DNA of 64,000 nucleotides. Origin: Branchiostoma belcheri. Its lineage: Eukaryota > Chordata > Leptocardii > Amphioxiformes > Branchiostomatidae. Under the pieces are notes generated by a model. It saw only the letters and a program-made list of their open reading frames with translations. It had not been told where the DNA came from and searched no databases. Position 1 is the first letter of the stretch, and the number at the start of each line of letters is the position of its first letter. Below, in pieces: positions 26,501-39,900 of the stretch. The DNA is taken from the NCBI RefSeq assembly GCF_001625305.1, contig NW_017803379.1, positions 2,940,704-3,004,703 of the forward strand, given 5' to 3'. The translations under genes were made by a program, and so were the position numbers.

Positions 26501-27901
26501 TGAAGTCAGCTAAAACATCCTGGGCAGATGCTGACTTACATGTGGTCGACTACTGCTGTGCCGAGAGTGTCCTGGTAGAGGAAGGTACTGATGTCATAGT
26601 CAATGGCTTTCAAAGTTTCATCACAGTATTGAAATTCATGTTAATCCAGAATGTCAGCAGATTGTACTGCACCTGTGGTACTCAGTAATGTTTTGTGCTC
26701 AACACCTCGACAGAATGTCTCGTTTAAGGTCATATTCGTGTTTTTAAGGATGCCATCCTGCCTATAGTTTTCAATTGTTGTGTGAGGAAAGGTATTGTCT
26801 GCAACAGGCAAAATTCTGATGCCACGTTGACCAAACATCCAACAAATGCCATGAAAAATGGATGCTTTGGATGTTATGTGTGTGCAGCACACCTGCCTAC
26901 AGCCTACTGACCAGTGTGTTCTGTTCTACAGGACAGGCGAACCCATTGCCACATTATGTGGTGTTTCTGGAGCTACAGAATGGGGTCAAAGGTCAAGAAA
27001 GGCAATATGCACAGCAGGTAAGAGTGACAACATTTTAACTATGAATTGTTAAATTCAAAGATAACACATTAGTCATTTTAAAACATACAGCTTCAAAAAT
27101 GCATCATTGCTGCTGTCCTTGGTGCTAAAAATCCTTCAACCCATTTTCTTAAACTTCATGCTTGCACTCTTTTCATGTTTCTCTTTGTCCAAGTGAAATT
27201 TTTCTGTCCCTGATGGTGATCTCTGTTCCAGCTTGAGGACTGCCTGAGAAAGACGGCCTACATGTATGATCGCTGTCGGACGCAGGGCAGCATAGGCCCT
27301 CTTGTGGTGCATGTCATGCCAGAAGGTGAGAAAATATGATATGTTCACTTACATTGCAAGAAGCTGTATCCACACCACTTTTTCATTCTCCCTCAACCAA
27401 AGTTCAACTCTGTGTTCATATGTCAACATAGACATTGCCAGGGACAGTTTTTTGTATGCTGATTTCTGTGTGATAGGGGTTTATGTTAAGATTTCTGGCA
27501 TTAGTACTTGTTAATTGACAGTCCATGACTCGGAACTTTTTGGAGCAACATGAATGATAAAAAGCTGTATGTTTAGAGACGGAAACTGGCAGAAATCAAG
27601 AACTGAAAGGATGATTTGCTAGATCCAATGTTCCCTAACATGAGAAGAGTGTATTTTTTGTCCAAATGTGTTTGTTTATCAACTAGTACTGCATATCTTG
27701 TTTGACTATTTTCAGGAACTGTTGTATTTCATTGCCATTGGTTTCATGCTGTGATGTGTTCTGTATTCTGTAGGTTGCTTCTCAGAGTACCGTCAGCATC
27801 TCCTGTCCAACACCATGGCGGGATCAAACCAGCTGAAGGTGCCTCGTGTCATGAGGAGAAAAACTGATGTGGACTTCATGATGGACAGGTTGAAGGAGTA
27901 G
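23530..27901 (+). CDS. ghdc: GH3 domain-containing protein (GHDC-like acyl-adenylating enzyme)
   Basis: Ten exons: 23530-23557, 23983-24118, 24380-24547, 24759-25531, 25749-25888, 26132-26253, 26439-26584, 26932-27017, 27232-27325 and 27774-27901. Their sum of 1821 nt (606 aa) keeps phase at every junction. Residues about 8-25 (MLTGGAVVLCTGLAYVVWDI) form an N-terminal hydrophobic anchor followed by KKRK. The body is a GH3 domain of the adenylate-forming superfamily. It has a phosphate-loop-like motif TTSGTSGKYSIIP (about 140-152), YGATEG (364-369, the YxxSE-type motif) and LYRYRFGDVVKVVGFYHKCP (430-449), then LNVRGEKTSE. Plant GH3 proteins use the equivalents to make acyl-AMP and conjugate amino acids to hormones; the substrate of animal GHDC is not established. 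Exon 8 is read in the frame giving ANPLPHYVVFLELQNG, not the longer overlapping ORF. Confidence 0.9.
23642..23785 (-). mobile_element. C-terminal remnant of a non-LTR retrotransposon reverse-transcriptase ORF
   Basis: On the minus strand, ending at a stop at 23642-23644, the frame reads DWNSLPSTVVSSETVNQFKT followed by RLDRHWEHLKYEEGV. The pattern WNSLP...VV...TVNxFKxRLDxHW is the characteristic tail of jockey/RTE/CR1-type LINE polymerases. Only about 48 codons remain, with no polymerase core upstream, so it is a truncated insertion within GHDC intron 1, antisense to the host gene. Confidence 0.7.
25602..25708. mobile_element. Foldback element in GHDC intron 4
   Basis: TAGCCTGGGTGCTATCTACT followed by TTGTAATGGGGCTCCTTGCA is mirrored by TGCAAGGAGCCCCATTATAA, then AATGGATAGCACCCAGGCTA. 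The roughly 40-bp arms differ at a few positions around a 27-bp loop. Flanks AATGTAAAC and AACATAAAC match at 7 of 9 positions, consistent with an aged 9-bp target duplication like that of the element at 11008. Confidence 0.75.
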
Positions 27902-30900
27902 TGAGATTAATCACCACTTCCAAGGAGCTGGTGGTTAGTTCGTTAACAGATTACTAGTGATTGAAAAAATCAAAACAGTGAGAGAGGAGGCAAGGGGAGT
28001 CTATATCAGCTGCCTGTAATTACCAAGGAGGGGCAATGGATACAGGTGACCAATGGTTACAGGCGGCCTATACATACTCCCCTTTCCCCCAAGAATCTGC
28101 TTGGAAATTAGTGAAATAGGAAACCCATGGAAACTTTCATTATATTCTAATGCTCTGTCAACAGTTCAATTTTGTTTCTGGCTGTAGTTAATGTACATTT
28201 GTACCAATGTAACCAATGAAAAGTTGCACCAACTGAAAGATTTCTCTAGAAAAGTTTGTAGGTTTTCTCTGTCCTTGGTGCTGAACATAATATCAGCAGC
28301 TACCTCTGCTGCTTTCTGTATCAGGTTGTAGAAGTGAAATTGTTTGATGTCTTGAAGCTTACACTATTCCATAACTGAGGTGCAACATATTCCTTTTCCT
28401 CATACATTTAAGTGTACAACTTATAAACTAATTCATTTAAAAGATAACACCATACTTCTGTTGACAATCAACAAATCTTATATAAAGTTTATTGTATTCT
28501 CAAAATCACTCTGTCCAGTACATTTATCAATGTCAATAGCAGTTCATCAAAGTTGTTTCCAGCTCTGTGCACGCTAATATTTTAATCCAGTAGTTAGTTA
28601 CAGAATATCACATATTAGTATTTGATATTTTAATTCAATGATTATAATGCCAACCCATACTTTGCATCCAAAGTTCATTTTTCTATGTCTGTAGACGATG
28701 AGATGTTGAAACAAGTGTTGGCAATGCACTGCCCAGGACTTAATCGGATTTGAATCTTTTCACACAATAAAATTTCTGTCAGGAACAGTCTGTGTAGTGA
28801 CTTAAGATTTCCCGTGGAAATACATAAGATATAATACAGTAGCACAGGCACTTTCACGTGCATATTACACATCATACATCCATACAAGGCTGACAATAGG
28901 GGCTTCTTCACATCCCTGTACAATCTATTGTCACATCATTTTCTTATACATGTACATTTCTTGTCTACCTACAAAGAGAAAGAAGAGGTAGACATAAAAA
29001 AGAGAAAGCAAAGAAATTCCTCCTTTGTTGTAAAGAAACAAAATGGTTTACCAAGGAAAGTTCTAACCTATCTACCTCTTTGTTAATCAGTATTATGTAC
29101 ATGTTGAATAAAACACTACTGCTTCCACAAAATTATCTCATAACAGAAATGGATTTTTTAAACAGCTACACGTGTATACTGTGAACAAAAGGAATGTAAA
29201 AATTCACCACATGATAAAAGTTTTAAAGCTTTTGTGAAATCTGAGTTTCAATAGCAACTTATCTGCCATTATGTACATGGGATACTGAAACCAAGGGTGA
29301 CCAAGTTTTAACATAGATTTTTCGTTGTTATTGAAAAAATACAATCTTGGAAGCAGCCAAATGATACATTGCATCCAGTCTAGTGGAGGGACACATGACA
29401 CCCTTAAGCCTCCACATTGTCAGAAAACATTTACCTATTACTTGTAACATCAAAACTTGTTGCAAACTTAATTGTAACTGCTTGCCTGCATACAGGATGC
29501 CTCAATGTGCATAGCTGTTTGGGAGCAGTAACAATGAATCTTTTTTTTTGGAGGCTAGTGTATCTTACTATCAATAACTCTATCTAAAAGGTAGCATTTT
29601 CATAAGTTTGACTGCAGTTTTCTTCCCAGCATATCTGAAGCAGCAATGCAGCATTTCTGTGTTGATTTTCCAGGCAGTAATATTTCAAATTGGTACTGCT
29701 ACAGAAGCTGGGTAAAAGGCACATGCAGTGACTTATCTACACAGAATACAATAATTACTGCATGTGAATGATTAGCTGTCCACTTTATCTACTGTTTCAG
29801 AATTGATATTTTTTGTACTAACATAACATAAAACAACATAAAACAGGCTGACTTCTATATTGTTTTGTGCTGCTGAAATTGCTATTCATTGTCACTAGAA
29901 TAAAAAAAGAATTAAATCAGCTTAATATGATTATGAAGATACTGACAACTGCAAAATCCACACAACGTTTAGATGTTGAATACAAAATTCAAAGCTCTTC
30001 TTGTATCTGGTGAGGAGAGGACATTTCTACCTACATGTACATGGCTTTTGTCTGCAACTATCTGTGAAAGATGTCCACAATTCATGGAATGACAAAGGTG
30101 GTTCAAGGGCTAAAATCAATCTGCCAATATCTATCTTCTGTCTGTAGCAGATCTAGAAAAATAGCCGTAATATAGCCAAAACCTTTATCTAAGACTGTGT
30201 TAAGAAAACTCATTTGAGAGCATACATGTAGAATGTGACACCAGCTTGTACTTTCGATAACAAAATGTAAAATATCTAATGTTTGACTCTCACATGTAAG
30301 AGAGACCAAAAGCCAGATTGGGACTAAATCCCATAAATCCATTTATCTATCCATATGTATGATGCAAGAAATTACAGTTACTAGTAGAGAGTTAGGAGGG
30401 GATAGAAAAGTATGGAATGCAAAGAAGTAATGTATGTGCACCTGTGCTGTGGTGAACATGGACAGCTCAGAGAGAGAAGAAGAGTAGCTGGAAGTCAAAG
30501 ATGTCTGAGGAGTTTGGTCAGTAATGCAGAAATGTCTATCAACAAATGAAAATAGTTGATTGATAGTTGTTTCCGTATATAATATCTGTGAGGTTATATC
30601 TCAACAAGTAAATCTTCTGACAAAATCAGGTTCACAGAATTAGACTACCTAAATAGTCAAACACAAGCATTCTCACCAATGTTTGCATACAGGCAATCAA
30701 TGTACCAACCAGAGGAGATATAGTCACTGCTTAGCTATTTACAGTCCACATTTTTTACAGTCAAGACTGCAATATTGTTCATCTGTTGAAATGAAGCCTT
30801 GTCAAAATAGACTTACACTGTAACATTTAGTCTGTAGCTTCATTGAACACTACTAGTACTGTGTTATGATTCAATGTTCCAAATGTGATATCAAGACTTC

Positions 30901-30934
30901 ATCATACTAACTACATCTTGAGTACAGTATGTAA
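27902..30934. other. Convergent 3' region between GHDC and Gab
   Basis: The two genes end tail to tail, and this 3-kb AT-rich stretch should hold both 3' UTRs. AATAAA on the plus strand at 28766-28771 is a candidate end for GHDC. I could not pick a clear minus-strand signal for Gab. No additional gene or structured RNA is recognised. Confidence 0.45.
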
Positions 30935-33900
30935 CTACGATCCTTCTGAAGTTCGGTAGCTCTCTTGCCGTGCCTCCTTGGTCTTACTGAGAGCCATGGT
31001 CCTGTCGATGTCCAGTCGTGTGTATACTGTGCTGGATGTTCGCTGGGGGAGGGGCGAGGAGCGAGGGGAAGGCTTCTTGGCTTTCTCCATGTCAGGAGAA
31101 GACGACATCTCCAGGTCCAGATACTCTACCTTGTCCTTCTTCTTGGCCTTAGCAGCCTTTGGGAGATAAAAGAATATGCATGTTATCATAATGCAGACCT
31201 TGCATCATCAACTATTCTTGGTCCAACATTTTGTTTGCATACATTTCGGTACTGTGACATTATATTTGAACATGAACAACATTAACACATACAAATAGAA
31301 AACTTAACTGACAACTGAAACTTGTATGTACACTGCCAAAAGGACATTAATACATCTGTGTAATATACACACCTCTTGTGCTGCCTTGCCTATACCCTCC
31401 ATGGGATGGTAGATTTGTGGTAAAAGAGCTGAACCACTCCCAGCTTTGTGAAAATCATAGTCCTCAGAGTCTGATGAGTCTGTGTCTTCTGTGTCAGCCG
31501 AGTCCTTGGGCTGGGGAGGTTTGTAACTGTCGAAAACAACAAAACAATAAGTGTAAATTCTGACATGGTCAAAAAAAGGTAATTTCAAACATGGTAATTG
31601 TGACATTTGCAGAATGTGCTAAGCCAGATAGTGAGTGAGTGTTACATGTATGTGTAAGGATGCTCACCCGTTGGAGCCGTGTTGTGAGAAGCTCTTGGTG
31701 ATGGGTGACTTGATGGGGAAGACTCCATACGTGTCCTCTTCTGTGAAGTTACTCGTGCCACTCAGGTCCAGAGGGGGAGGGATGTTTGCTTTTCCTGAAA
31801 AACGTAAAACGTTTCAGGAAATGTGGAAAAGGAATAATAAAGAACAAGAAACCTTAACTCATGATTAATAGGTTCTAAAGGCATCCAAAGCGATTTCAGG
31901 GCTGTAAAACTGGATTGATTTTTAATGCAGTATGTTAAATCAACCCTATCCCATAGCATGCTGATATCTGTGAGGCAAAAATGCTATGTTCCTGACGTAA
32001 AACAGTTGCCTGTTTCGTATTGTAGGTTCTAGCTATTTATTGGTGGTACACAAAAATAAAGGGACTCACATAGCTTGTTTTTGGTGTGTTGCAAACGTTT
32101 CAAGTATGAAATGATGACGAAAGAAAATGGTCTAAAAAATTGCAGTAAATGTCAATATCAAAGAATTTCCTGATTCTGGTTTACCTGGTCTACCATCTGC
32201 TCTTTTTGACCCTGGCTTCAGGTCCCGTCTGATTGGTGGAGGCAGGTCAGGTGGTTTCTTCTCCGAGGTCGCGGTTGCGGCCAGGGCAGGGCCGGGGGTG
32301 ACCTCTAGGAGAGGGGGAGGGGAGGGGATGCCCTCCACCCCACCCATGAACATGTACAAGTCGTCCGTGTATCCCTCCGCCATGCCTTTGGGTCCAGACG
32401 CCATGGAGGTGTAGACATTATCTGGGCTAGTTTCACTGCAAAAGTACAGAAACTACTTTAAAAAAACATTTAATTTTTATGAATGATTTACAATCTGACC
32501 ACAATAAATCTGATGCACTAGCTAGTTTTGTTATAATATGAAATAGAATATTTTGTTTTGTACCTTGCTTTCGTCACTGCCATGGCGATGTAGTTCTCGT
32601 CCTGTGTGACCTCAGATGTGGCTGCGTTGATGTAATGATGCTGCTTCGCCGTCCTGGGAACTGGGGGAGGGGGGTCCTCCGCCTCCGTAGGTCCCTTCAG
32701 CTTCTTGGGAAAATCATAAAAATCGTCCAGCCCAGGAGGCGGGATCGGATCACTCAGGGACACCGATTCCAAACTTTTCTTGGATAAACTCGGCGGGACC
32801 GAGTACGTGTCCTCGAAGCTAGGTGGTGGGGTGGGGGGCACGTTGGGACTCCCAGTCAGGTCCGTGATGGACTTGTTCTTGGGCGGCCGTGGTGGTGGAA
32901 TGAGATCATTTGCGGAGAGGCTGGGGTAGGTGCCATTCAGAGGCCGTGAGCTCCCTGACGAAGGTTCGCCCTCCCCCATGTTGATGGGGACCTGGTAGAT
33001 CTCCTGTGCGCTGGACGGCTGGGACTGCCGTCTGCCCAGGACCTCGCGGGGAGGCGGTGTGTCGTAGGTGTCGTCACGAGAAGTCAGTCTGTGGAGGGAG
33101 GGGTGGCTCTTGGAGCTGACGCGGGAGGGCGGGATGTCATAGTTCTCTTGTGACTCTCTTCTCTGTAATGCGCGCTTGCTGTTCCCAGACTCACTAAAGG
33201 AGCTGCTGTTTCTCCTTGGGGGTATATCGTAGGTTTCGTCCATGGAATTCCGGTGGCGGATGCCCGTACCTGTGGTGGGTGGTATGTTGTAGGTCTCATC
33301 ATCTGGCAGCATTGATTTTAAGAAATTTTCACTCAGCGAATCTGAGAGTCTGTCCCAGTCCTCATTGTCTACAACATCATCGTCTTCAAAAGAGTTCTGC
33401 AGTCCTGACCCACTTCTATTTCTTATGGGTATCTGCTGCTGCTTCACTGAGTTCATTCTCATGTTCTTTGTCGCGGTGGGAACTTGATAGTCCTGTGCAA
33501 AGTCCATAACCCCCATACCCACGTTTGCAGACAGTGGGACGTTGTACTCTTCCCCTGTGATGGAATGTGTGGACAGCTGGGTGGCCAGTTTGCGATGCGG
33601 CACGGTGTCGTACATATCCTGCTGCGAGGACCATGACGACTGGTTAGAGAGCTGCGAGCTGACTTTCGGCGGAGGGACCACATCGTAGATGTCACCCTGC
33701 TGTGAGCCAACCGACATCTGGTTTGTCAGTCTCCGTGGTGGAACCATGTCGTACGTTTCTCCTGCATCAGTGGAAACCGATGACGCTTGTCTCGCAAGTC
33801 TCGGCGGAGGAACGAGGTCGTAATTTTCTTCCGGGTTGGAGCTGAGGGAAACTGTGGTCACTGGTCTGGGAGGCGGAACAACGCTGTAGACATCTGGGTT

Positions 33901-36900
33901 GTCCACACCACCATTGGACATCGCTTTGGCTGCTTTGGAGTGAGGGAGGACGTCGTATTCTGTTGGAGGCAGGGGTGGGGGCATGTCGGGGAAGCTGTCT
34001 CTCTTGCGAGATTCCGTCCTGGCAGTTCTTGGAGATTGCTTGGCCGGTGATCTGATGTCGCTGGAATACAGATTCAGTTCAAGATGTGTTTATTGACGTC
34101 TTGCAGACACTGAATTGAAATCAATGAACAAAGTTTAATGAAATTTAAATGGTTAAAATGGAAACTTAAGAATACTGCATAGTGATGTTTTACTCTTGTG
34201 GACATTAAATATATCAACACAAAATAATTTTTCGAGTGCAATTCTCCATCTTTTGCTTGTGTTCAACTTGGCAGTAACCGTATCACTGTTACCTGTTCTC
34301 AGCTTCCCCAGTGATGCACTCAGCCAGAGGGAAGTACTGTTCCCCATTGTCCACAGGCATGGCTGCCGGCTGCTTCAGGTTACGAGGGTTGGGCTTGGGT
34401 CTGGGGGAGCCTGCTGACCCGTTCTGGTGAGACAGTTTGGACATGGGAGAACCTGGGGGATAATCAGTTAGACATCTATCAGTACACTTCAGAATCATCC
34501 TCATCTTGTATCATTCTTCTAACTGAAAAGACAAGTTTTGAAGTTTCTCAATCCTTGGTTCATAAATGTGGCGATACTACCGACCTTTACCTGTCTGTGG
34601 GCTGGCCCTGCTGGCCTGGCGGGGGGAGCCGCGGGCGCTGGAGGATGACCCGGAGTGAACGCTGGCGGGAGACCCGCGGCTGATGGAGGGGGAGGAGGTG
34701 ATGGGTTTGGGCGGCCGGGGGGGCGGGGCCTCCACCGAGGACTGAGAACTGGACAGGTTACTGGCATTATCTGTAAAACATGACAAATACTGGGTCAATT
34801 GTCAATGAAGGTTAGACATCCAGAGAGATAGAAAAAGTTACTCCAACATCTTTCAAAATGTTTTTGCTTGAGTGAATCTGGGTGAATCTTTTCTTTTCAC
34901 AAGCTCTTTTTTGACACTGACAGTGTTGATGTACTTGCAGTACATATCTTAAGCAATAGGGGGAGCTTCAAATGCCTTTTGAAGAAAAAACTTCAATGTG
35001 CTTTTCGCTTTGCAATTTGACGAACTGTATACCATTGACATTGACACGATTGACATTGGTTTGCAGTACATGTCTTCAGCAATAGGTGGTGCTTAAAACC
35101 CTTCAGGACAAAAGACCAACATTCCAGTCAGTACTCCTGCCTGGAGCTATTTCCAACACAATCAGTCCAAGAATGCAGTTATTCAGGCAAGAATCCAGGT
35201 GACGCCAGGTGAACCCAGGAAGGTTGTCACAGAGACAGGATGAGCAAACCACAACTTCCACCAATTTTTTCCAAGTGGGTGGTCAATCAAACCTGACAGG
35301 ATATAGATATAGCCCTACAATACATGTAACTCAGTAGTGTTCTAGCTACGTCTCCAACTTTCTGTCATTTGACAGAATTTTGCTGCTCATGACAGACAAA
35401 AGTTTTGCCCAATCCGTCATCTTTGACAGACCAAAAATTGTTGTCAAGAGGTGGAATGAGATGCGATTCAACTAAGTTTATTCCACCAGCAAAATTTGCC
35501 CCTTGAAATGCAGGAAATAGCATTTCAGAGGGTCAAGATTTAAAACTTTCCAGGACTCCCCCTAAGATTGTTGCATTTGGTGCTAGATATGATGTTCCAT
35601 CAAACAAAATTCAGGCTGGCTAGAAGAACACTGCCCTATTCTGCCTGAATACAAACGCAGCACCATTTTGTACAGTTCCTTTGCCCTTTCTTTGCACAAA
35701 CTACATCCTGGGACTTGGAGTAAACATCACTGTAAAGAGGAAGGAAGACCGCGGGGTCAGGATGTTGTGTAAACTGTTGCACTTACTGTGAAGTATGGGA
35801 GTAGAATTATTTACAGCCAGCTTTTGTGTTGTGCTGTTTGCTTCTTGTCAGACTTCCAAGGAAGTTAGACTCAAGAGTCTAAAAAAGCTAGTGTCAGCAT
35901 ACAATTTTCCAGTACCGTAGCAGTTCTCTGAAGTGCACATTGTACAAAATACTATATAAATTTACAGCTAGCTTTTGTGTTGTGCTGATTGATTGTTGTC
36001 AGGTTCCTAGGAAGTAAGGCTCAGTATGCAACTTTCCATAACATATGTCTGAAGTGTAGATTGTATTGAAGACCCTTTAGTTAAGCTAAGTGAGTTTTAG
36101 CCTACAGTTATCTTATATTGTAGATGCAATATTGTAGATCACAATGATTCCTAATGCACATGTATCCTGATTTGAAACTGTGATTTAAGAAATGTGAAGA
36201 ACTTGTGAAGAATGCTAACATTTACACATTCCAAATCTACAGAATTAGCAACAGTGACCTTCGCTGTAGTCCACATCCATGTTTTATCAGGAGAACTTGA
36301 CACAATGTAACATGCACATGCCCACACAGGCCATGGAGAATCGGTTGGTCAGGGTTAAACATTGGCACAGTGGAGGAAAAACAGGGGAGGTACAAGGTAC
36401 CTTGTTCTGTTAACAAGAACAGGCAGGTCAGCAAATCTAGTTACTACAAGCAGATAATGTATGCTTATGTATACATGAGTCTTCCTTGTGTATTAAATGT
36501 TCGTCAAGCTTTATCCTCACTTACTGTATTTTTTTATCATTCTAAGATGCAATTCTAAATATTATCATTATTGCAAGACACTAATGACTAAACAGTTCTT
36601 TGTGGCAGAAATGGGGGCAAGGTACAAGGTTTAAAAGACTGTACTGAGAATTCAAGTTGACAACTTGATTTTTTTCCAAAATAGCAAAATATATAGATTT
36701 CAATATCATGCAAGGAAATCTACACCTCACAGTTAGTATTATCTAAATCTGGCAAATTTGCAATATGACCTGCTTTACTGAAAGTAAAATACTGAACAAA
36801 TCATTTGTCCCACGATACACAATGCTTGTACATGTATATCCCAGCATTGAATGGAAGACAGATGTGCCCCTCTTTCCTCCCCAGTTTCACCCCAGCCTTG

Positions 36901-39900
36901 ACTCAAGTGGCACAGTCCAATAAGGACCATGTCACTAGTGATGACATCGTGCGATAAAGCACGTACACGGTTTGGGGCCAGAGAGCTGGTTCAGCTATGG
37001 AAGAAGAAATCCTACTCCAGCAAATGCTCATTACGAAAAGAATGAATCACTGGAAAACACAGAATACTATAAATAAGAAATACAAAGAATTTCAAAGTCT
37101 ATCCAGTGGCTTCACTAACAGTGTATCTCATAACCTGGATTTCTATCTTATACTTGAGGAATATTGCAGTAATTCTGTACAATTGTTGACATTAAAACAG
37201 AACAATAACAGCATAGAATAATTTTTTTCATACAGATATGAAAAGGAGAACTACAGGAATATGTAATATGGGGGTTTCCCAGCTGCCAAATGAATTAGAG
37301 ATGAGACCAAGGGCTAACTGCAGAGATACATATGTGGTTAAAACTGAAGGAGGGGTCTTTGTTCTGCTATCACTAGTATCAGTAATTTGTTATTGACAAG
37401 ATTCATGGTCAGCAGTGTAGACTTGTGGTGTCTACAGCACAACACGGAAATGGGAGATTATTGAGAACCATAACCAGTTTGACTAAACATGACTTTGTTG
37501 TTAGTATAGCATTACAGCAGGCTGATTGGCCTCAATTTGGCATGGTCCGACCAAACGTAAGATAGCGGATAACTGTAAACTCCAGCTGCCGCAGGCTGGT
37601 TGTCCTCAATGTGGCAGAGTAACCTTGGTATTTGGTAAACCTGCAGGCAACTTGAAACAGTGTAATAATTCAGAACCCACCTTCCATTGCCCTACAATGT
37701 TCCCAAGTCCCACAGAAGTGGTGTATAAGTATAACTCCACAGCAATGGATTTGTAGAGAGTTTGATGCGTCCGGGACCGCACCCGATTCAAGATCAAACT
37801 TAAGTGACTGAATTTGGCACTTTTAAAGGGACCGAACTTGCATCCCATGAAGTCATGCTTACTCTACTGGGACGTACAAAAAGACCCCTGGTACTACTCA
37901 GACAACCCTTTTGACAGACCTTCCTGTTAAGTTGTGGCCTTGAATATACAAATGTAGGATCAATGCCAACATAACAATAATATAAAGTCTATCTTGTAGA
38001 CGATACTAGCATAGAGGTTTGATATTTCAATAACTTTGCTGTTGGGATACAGAATAATTTCTCTTGAAAAGTAGATTGTTCGTTTTGACGACAAAGCGTA
38101 CCTATTTTTTCAGGTAGAATGCATGCTAACTGAGCCGTTATGTCTGACGGAAAGGCCAAAGGTCACAGCGACAGGAAACCACTTGTAATGCCATCTTCCC
38201 AGACTTGTCTGTGGCTCTGGGGGACTCCATGTAAACACAACACAAGGAGGATCTTCCCAAAAAGGAGTGTTTTACAGAAGACCAAGCCTTGAAACTGGAG
38301 GATCAGGATTGATAGAGGGGTGACAAATATCATATGGAAGATGTCAGTATTTTATTGGACTGTTCCACTTCTTTCCTAAAAGTAGGGGAGGCTCTTTGCA
38401 AGGCAACTGCAACTGATATCAGCTCTTTCATATGTCCTAGGTAACCTGACTGTACACAATGTTGGTACCACAGTGCACTTTAAGTGCCCCTGTTGATCAC
38501 TTGTAAATCAACTGTACGTGAAGAGGCAAGTTCTTGAATCGTTAGTACTCAACTTTTCTTGGGCTTAACATTTCTTCTATTGACTTTAAGTTCCACTTAA
38601 TTCTAAATGAACCATCCTGATTTGCGCAATTTGTCATAGTCTTTTAAGACTGACTGAGAGAGAGTTCTTGACAGGGACTGCACTCTATTTGTCAACATTG
38701 CAAAAACATGACCCTGACAGGGCCAAGGCTGGGTTCAGAGTATAGTTTACATAATCCCCCTAGGCCCTGATAACTTCTGACAGGTGATCACAGTAGGTAT
38801 TTCTCTGTTCTCCAACAAGTTCTATAATACAGACACCAGGTGTTTGCCTCAGGAATCGATTGCTGACATGTTCTGATGCTTGTTGACATTGTTTCTGATC
38901 GAGTTTCGATGTATGACTGTGTTTCGATTCTTTGTTTACTTGTTTCTACACGTACTTTCGACACTCTGAGGCACAGGTGCACACAACAACAATAGTCCCC
39001 TTACTGACTTAACACACCTTGTGAATGGAACAAAAGTAAAACTGATGGAAGTAGAATGATCAAATTTCAGGAAACAATCATATTACGACTCATAATGGCA
39101 TGTTTGACTTGAAGGATAATTGAATTTCATAGTTGAGTGTTATGTCTTTCAACCCTCTTTAACAAAATTGAGAAATGAGACAAGACTAGAGTCTAAGGTC
39201 CTAAAGTTTATGGAACAACTAAAATACATACTCATACAGACTGTCATAAATTCCAGGTCAAATCAGGTATTGTTAGTCTGCTGTTGGTTTTGTTATCACT
39301 TGCCTCAATATGAGTTGTGGCTCTAGCATCACCTGGTCATGACTTGTGATGGGTACTAGTTTACAATACAAGCTTACAGGAAGACTGGAATATCCTTCTC
39401 CTATTTGGATACCGAACTGGTGGGTAAAACCGAAATAAACAGAGAAGAGGCAAACAACTGGACACCTGGTAGTTGTAACTTTAGTCTTAACAGAAAGTAA
39501 GGATTCAGCAAGCTTTTCTAACATTTTCACTCCATTCTTTCAGTATTTTCATTCTTTCATTGTATATCAAAAAAATTACAGCAAAGTTACACTGGTACTG
39601 GTAGTTATGCTGTAACACAACACAGGAAAGGGCCTGGTTTCCGCCTGTGCTTTTATACCCCAGGCAAATATTCCTTTGTGACAGTATCCTTTTGAAAGTC
39701 AGAGTTATGCAGTTACTGTAATTTGGTTAAAATCACCTCACGAGGACAACACCATCTGCAAATTGGATTTGTATTGATTGTCTGCATTTTACATCATACC
39801 ATGCTCAATGCACAGATGTCTGATGAAGCAGGACTAGGGCAATATTCAATTCAATGGGATGCCAAAAATAGGATCTGTATGAAATCATCATTGATACTTG

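Noticed and set aside
26858-27052. 64-codon frame over GHDC exon 8 (reading TGEPIATLCGVSGATEWG)
   Set aside because: Phase from exon 7 requires the other frame, which reads ANPLPHYVVFLELQNG and fits the GH3 C-terminal domain.
32518-32563. Continuation of Gab exon 5 as [16 protein letters not shown] to a stop
   Set aside because: A donor at 32563/32562 joins in phase to the exon at 32435, which carries further conserved Gab motifs.
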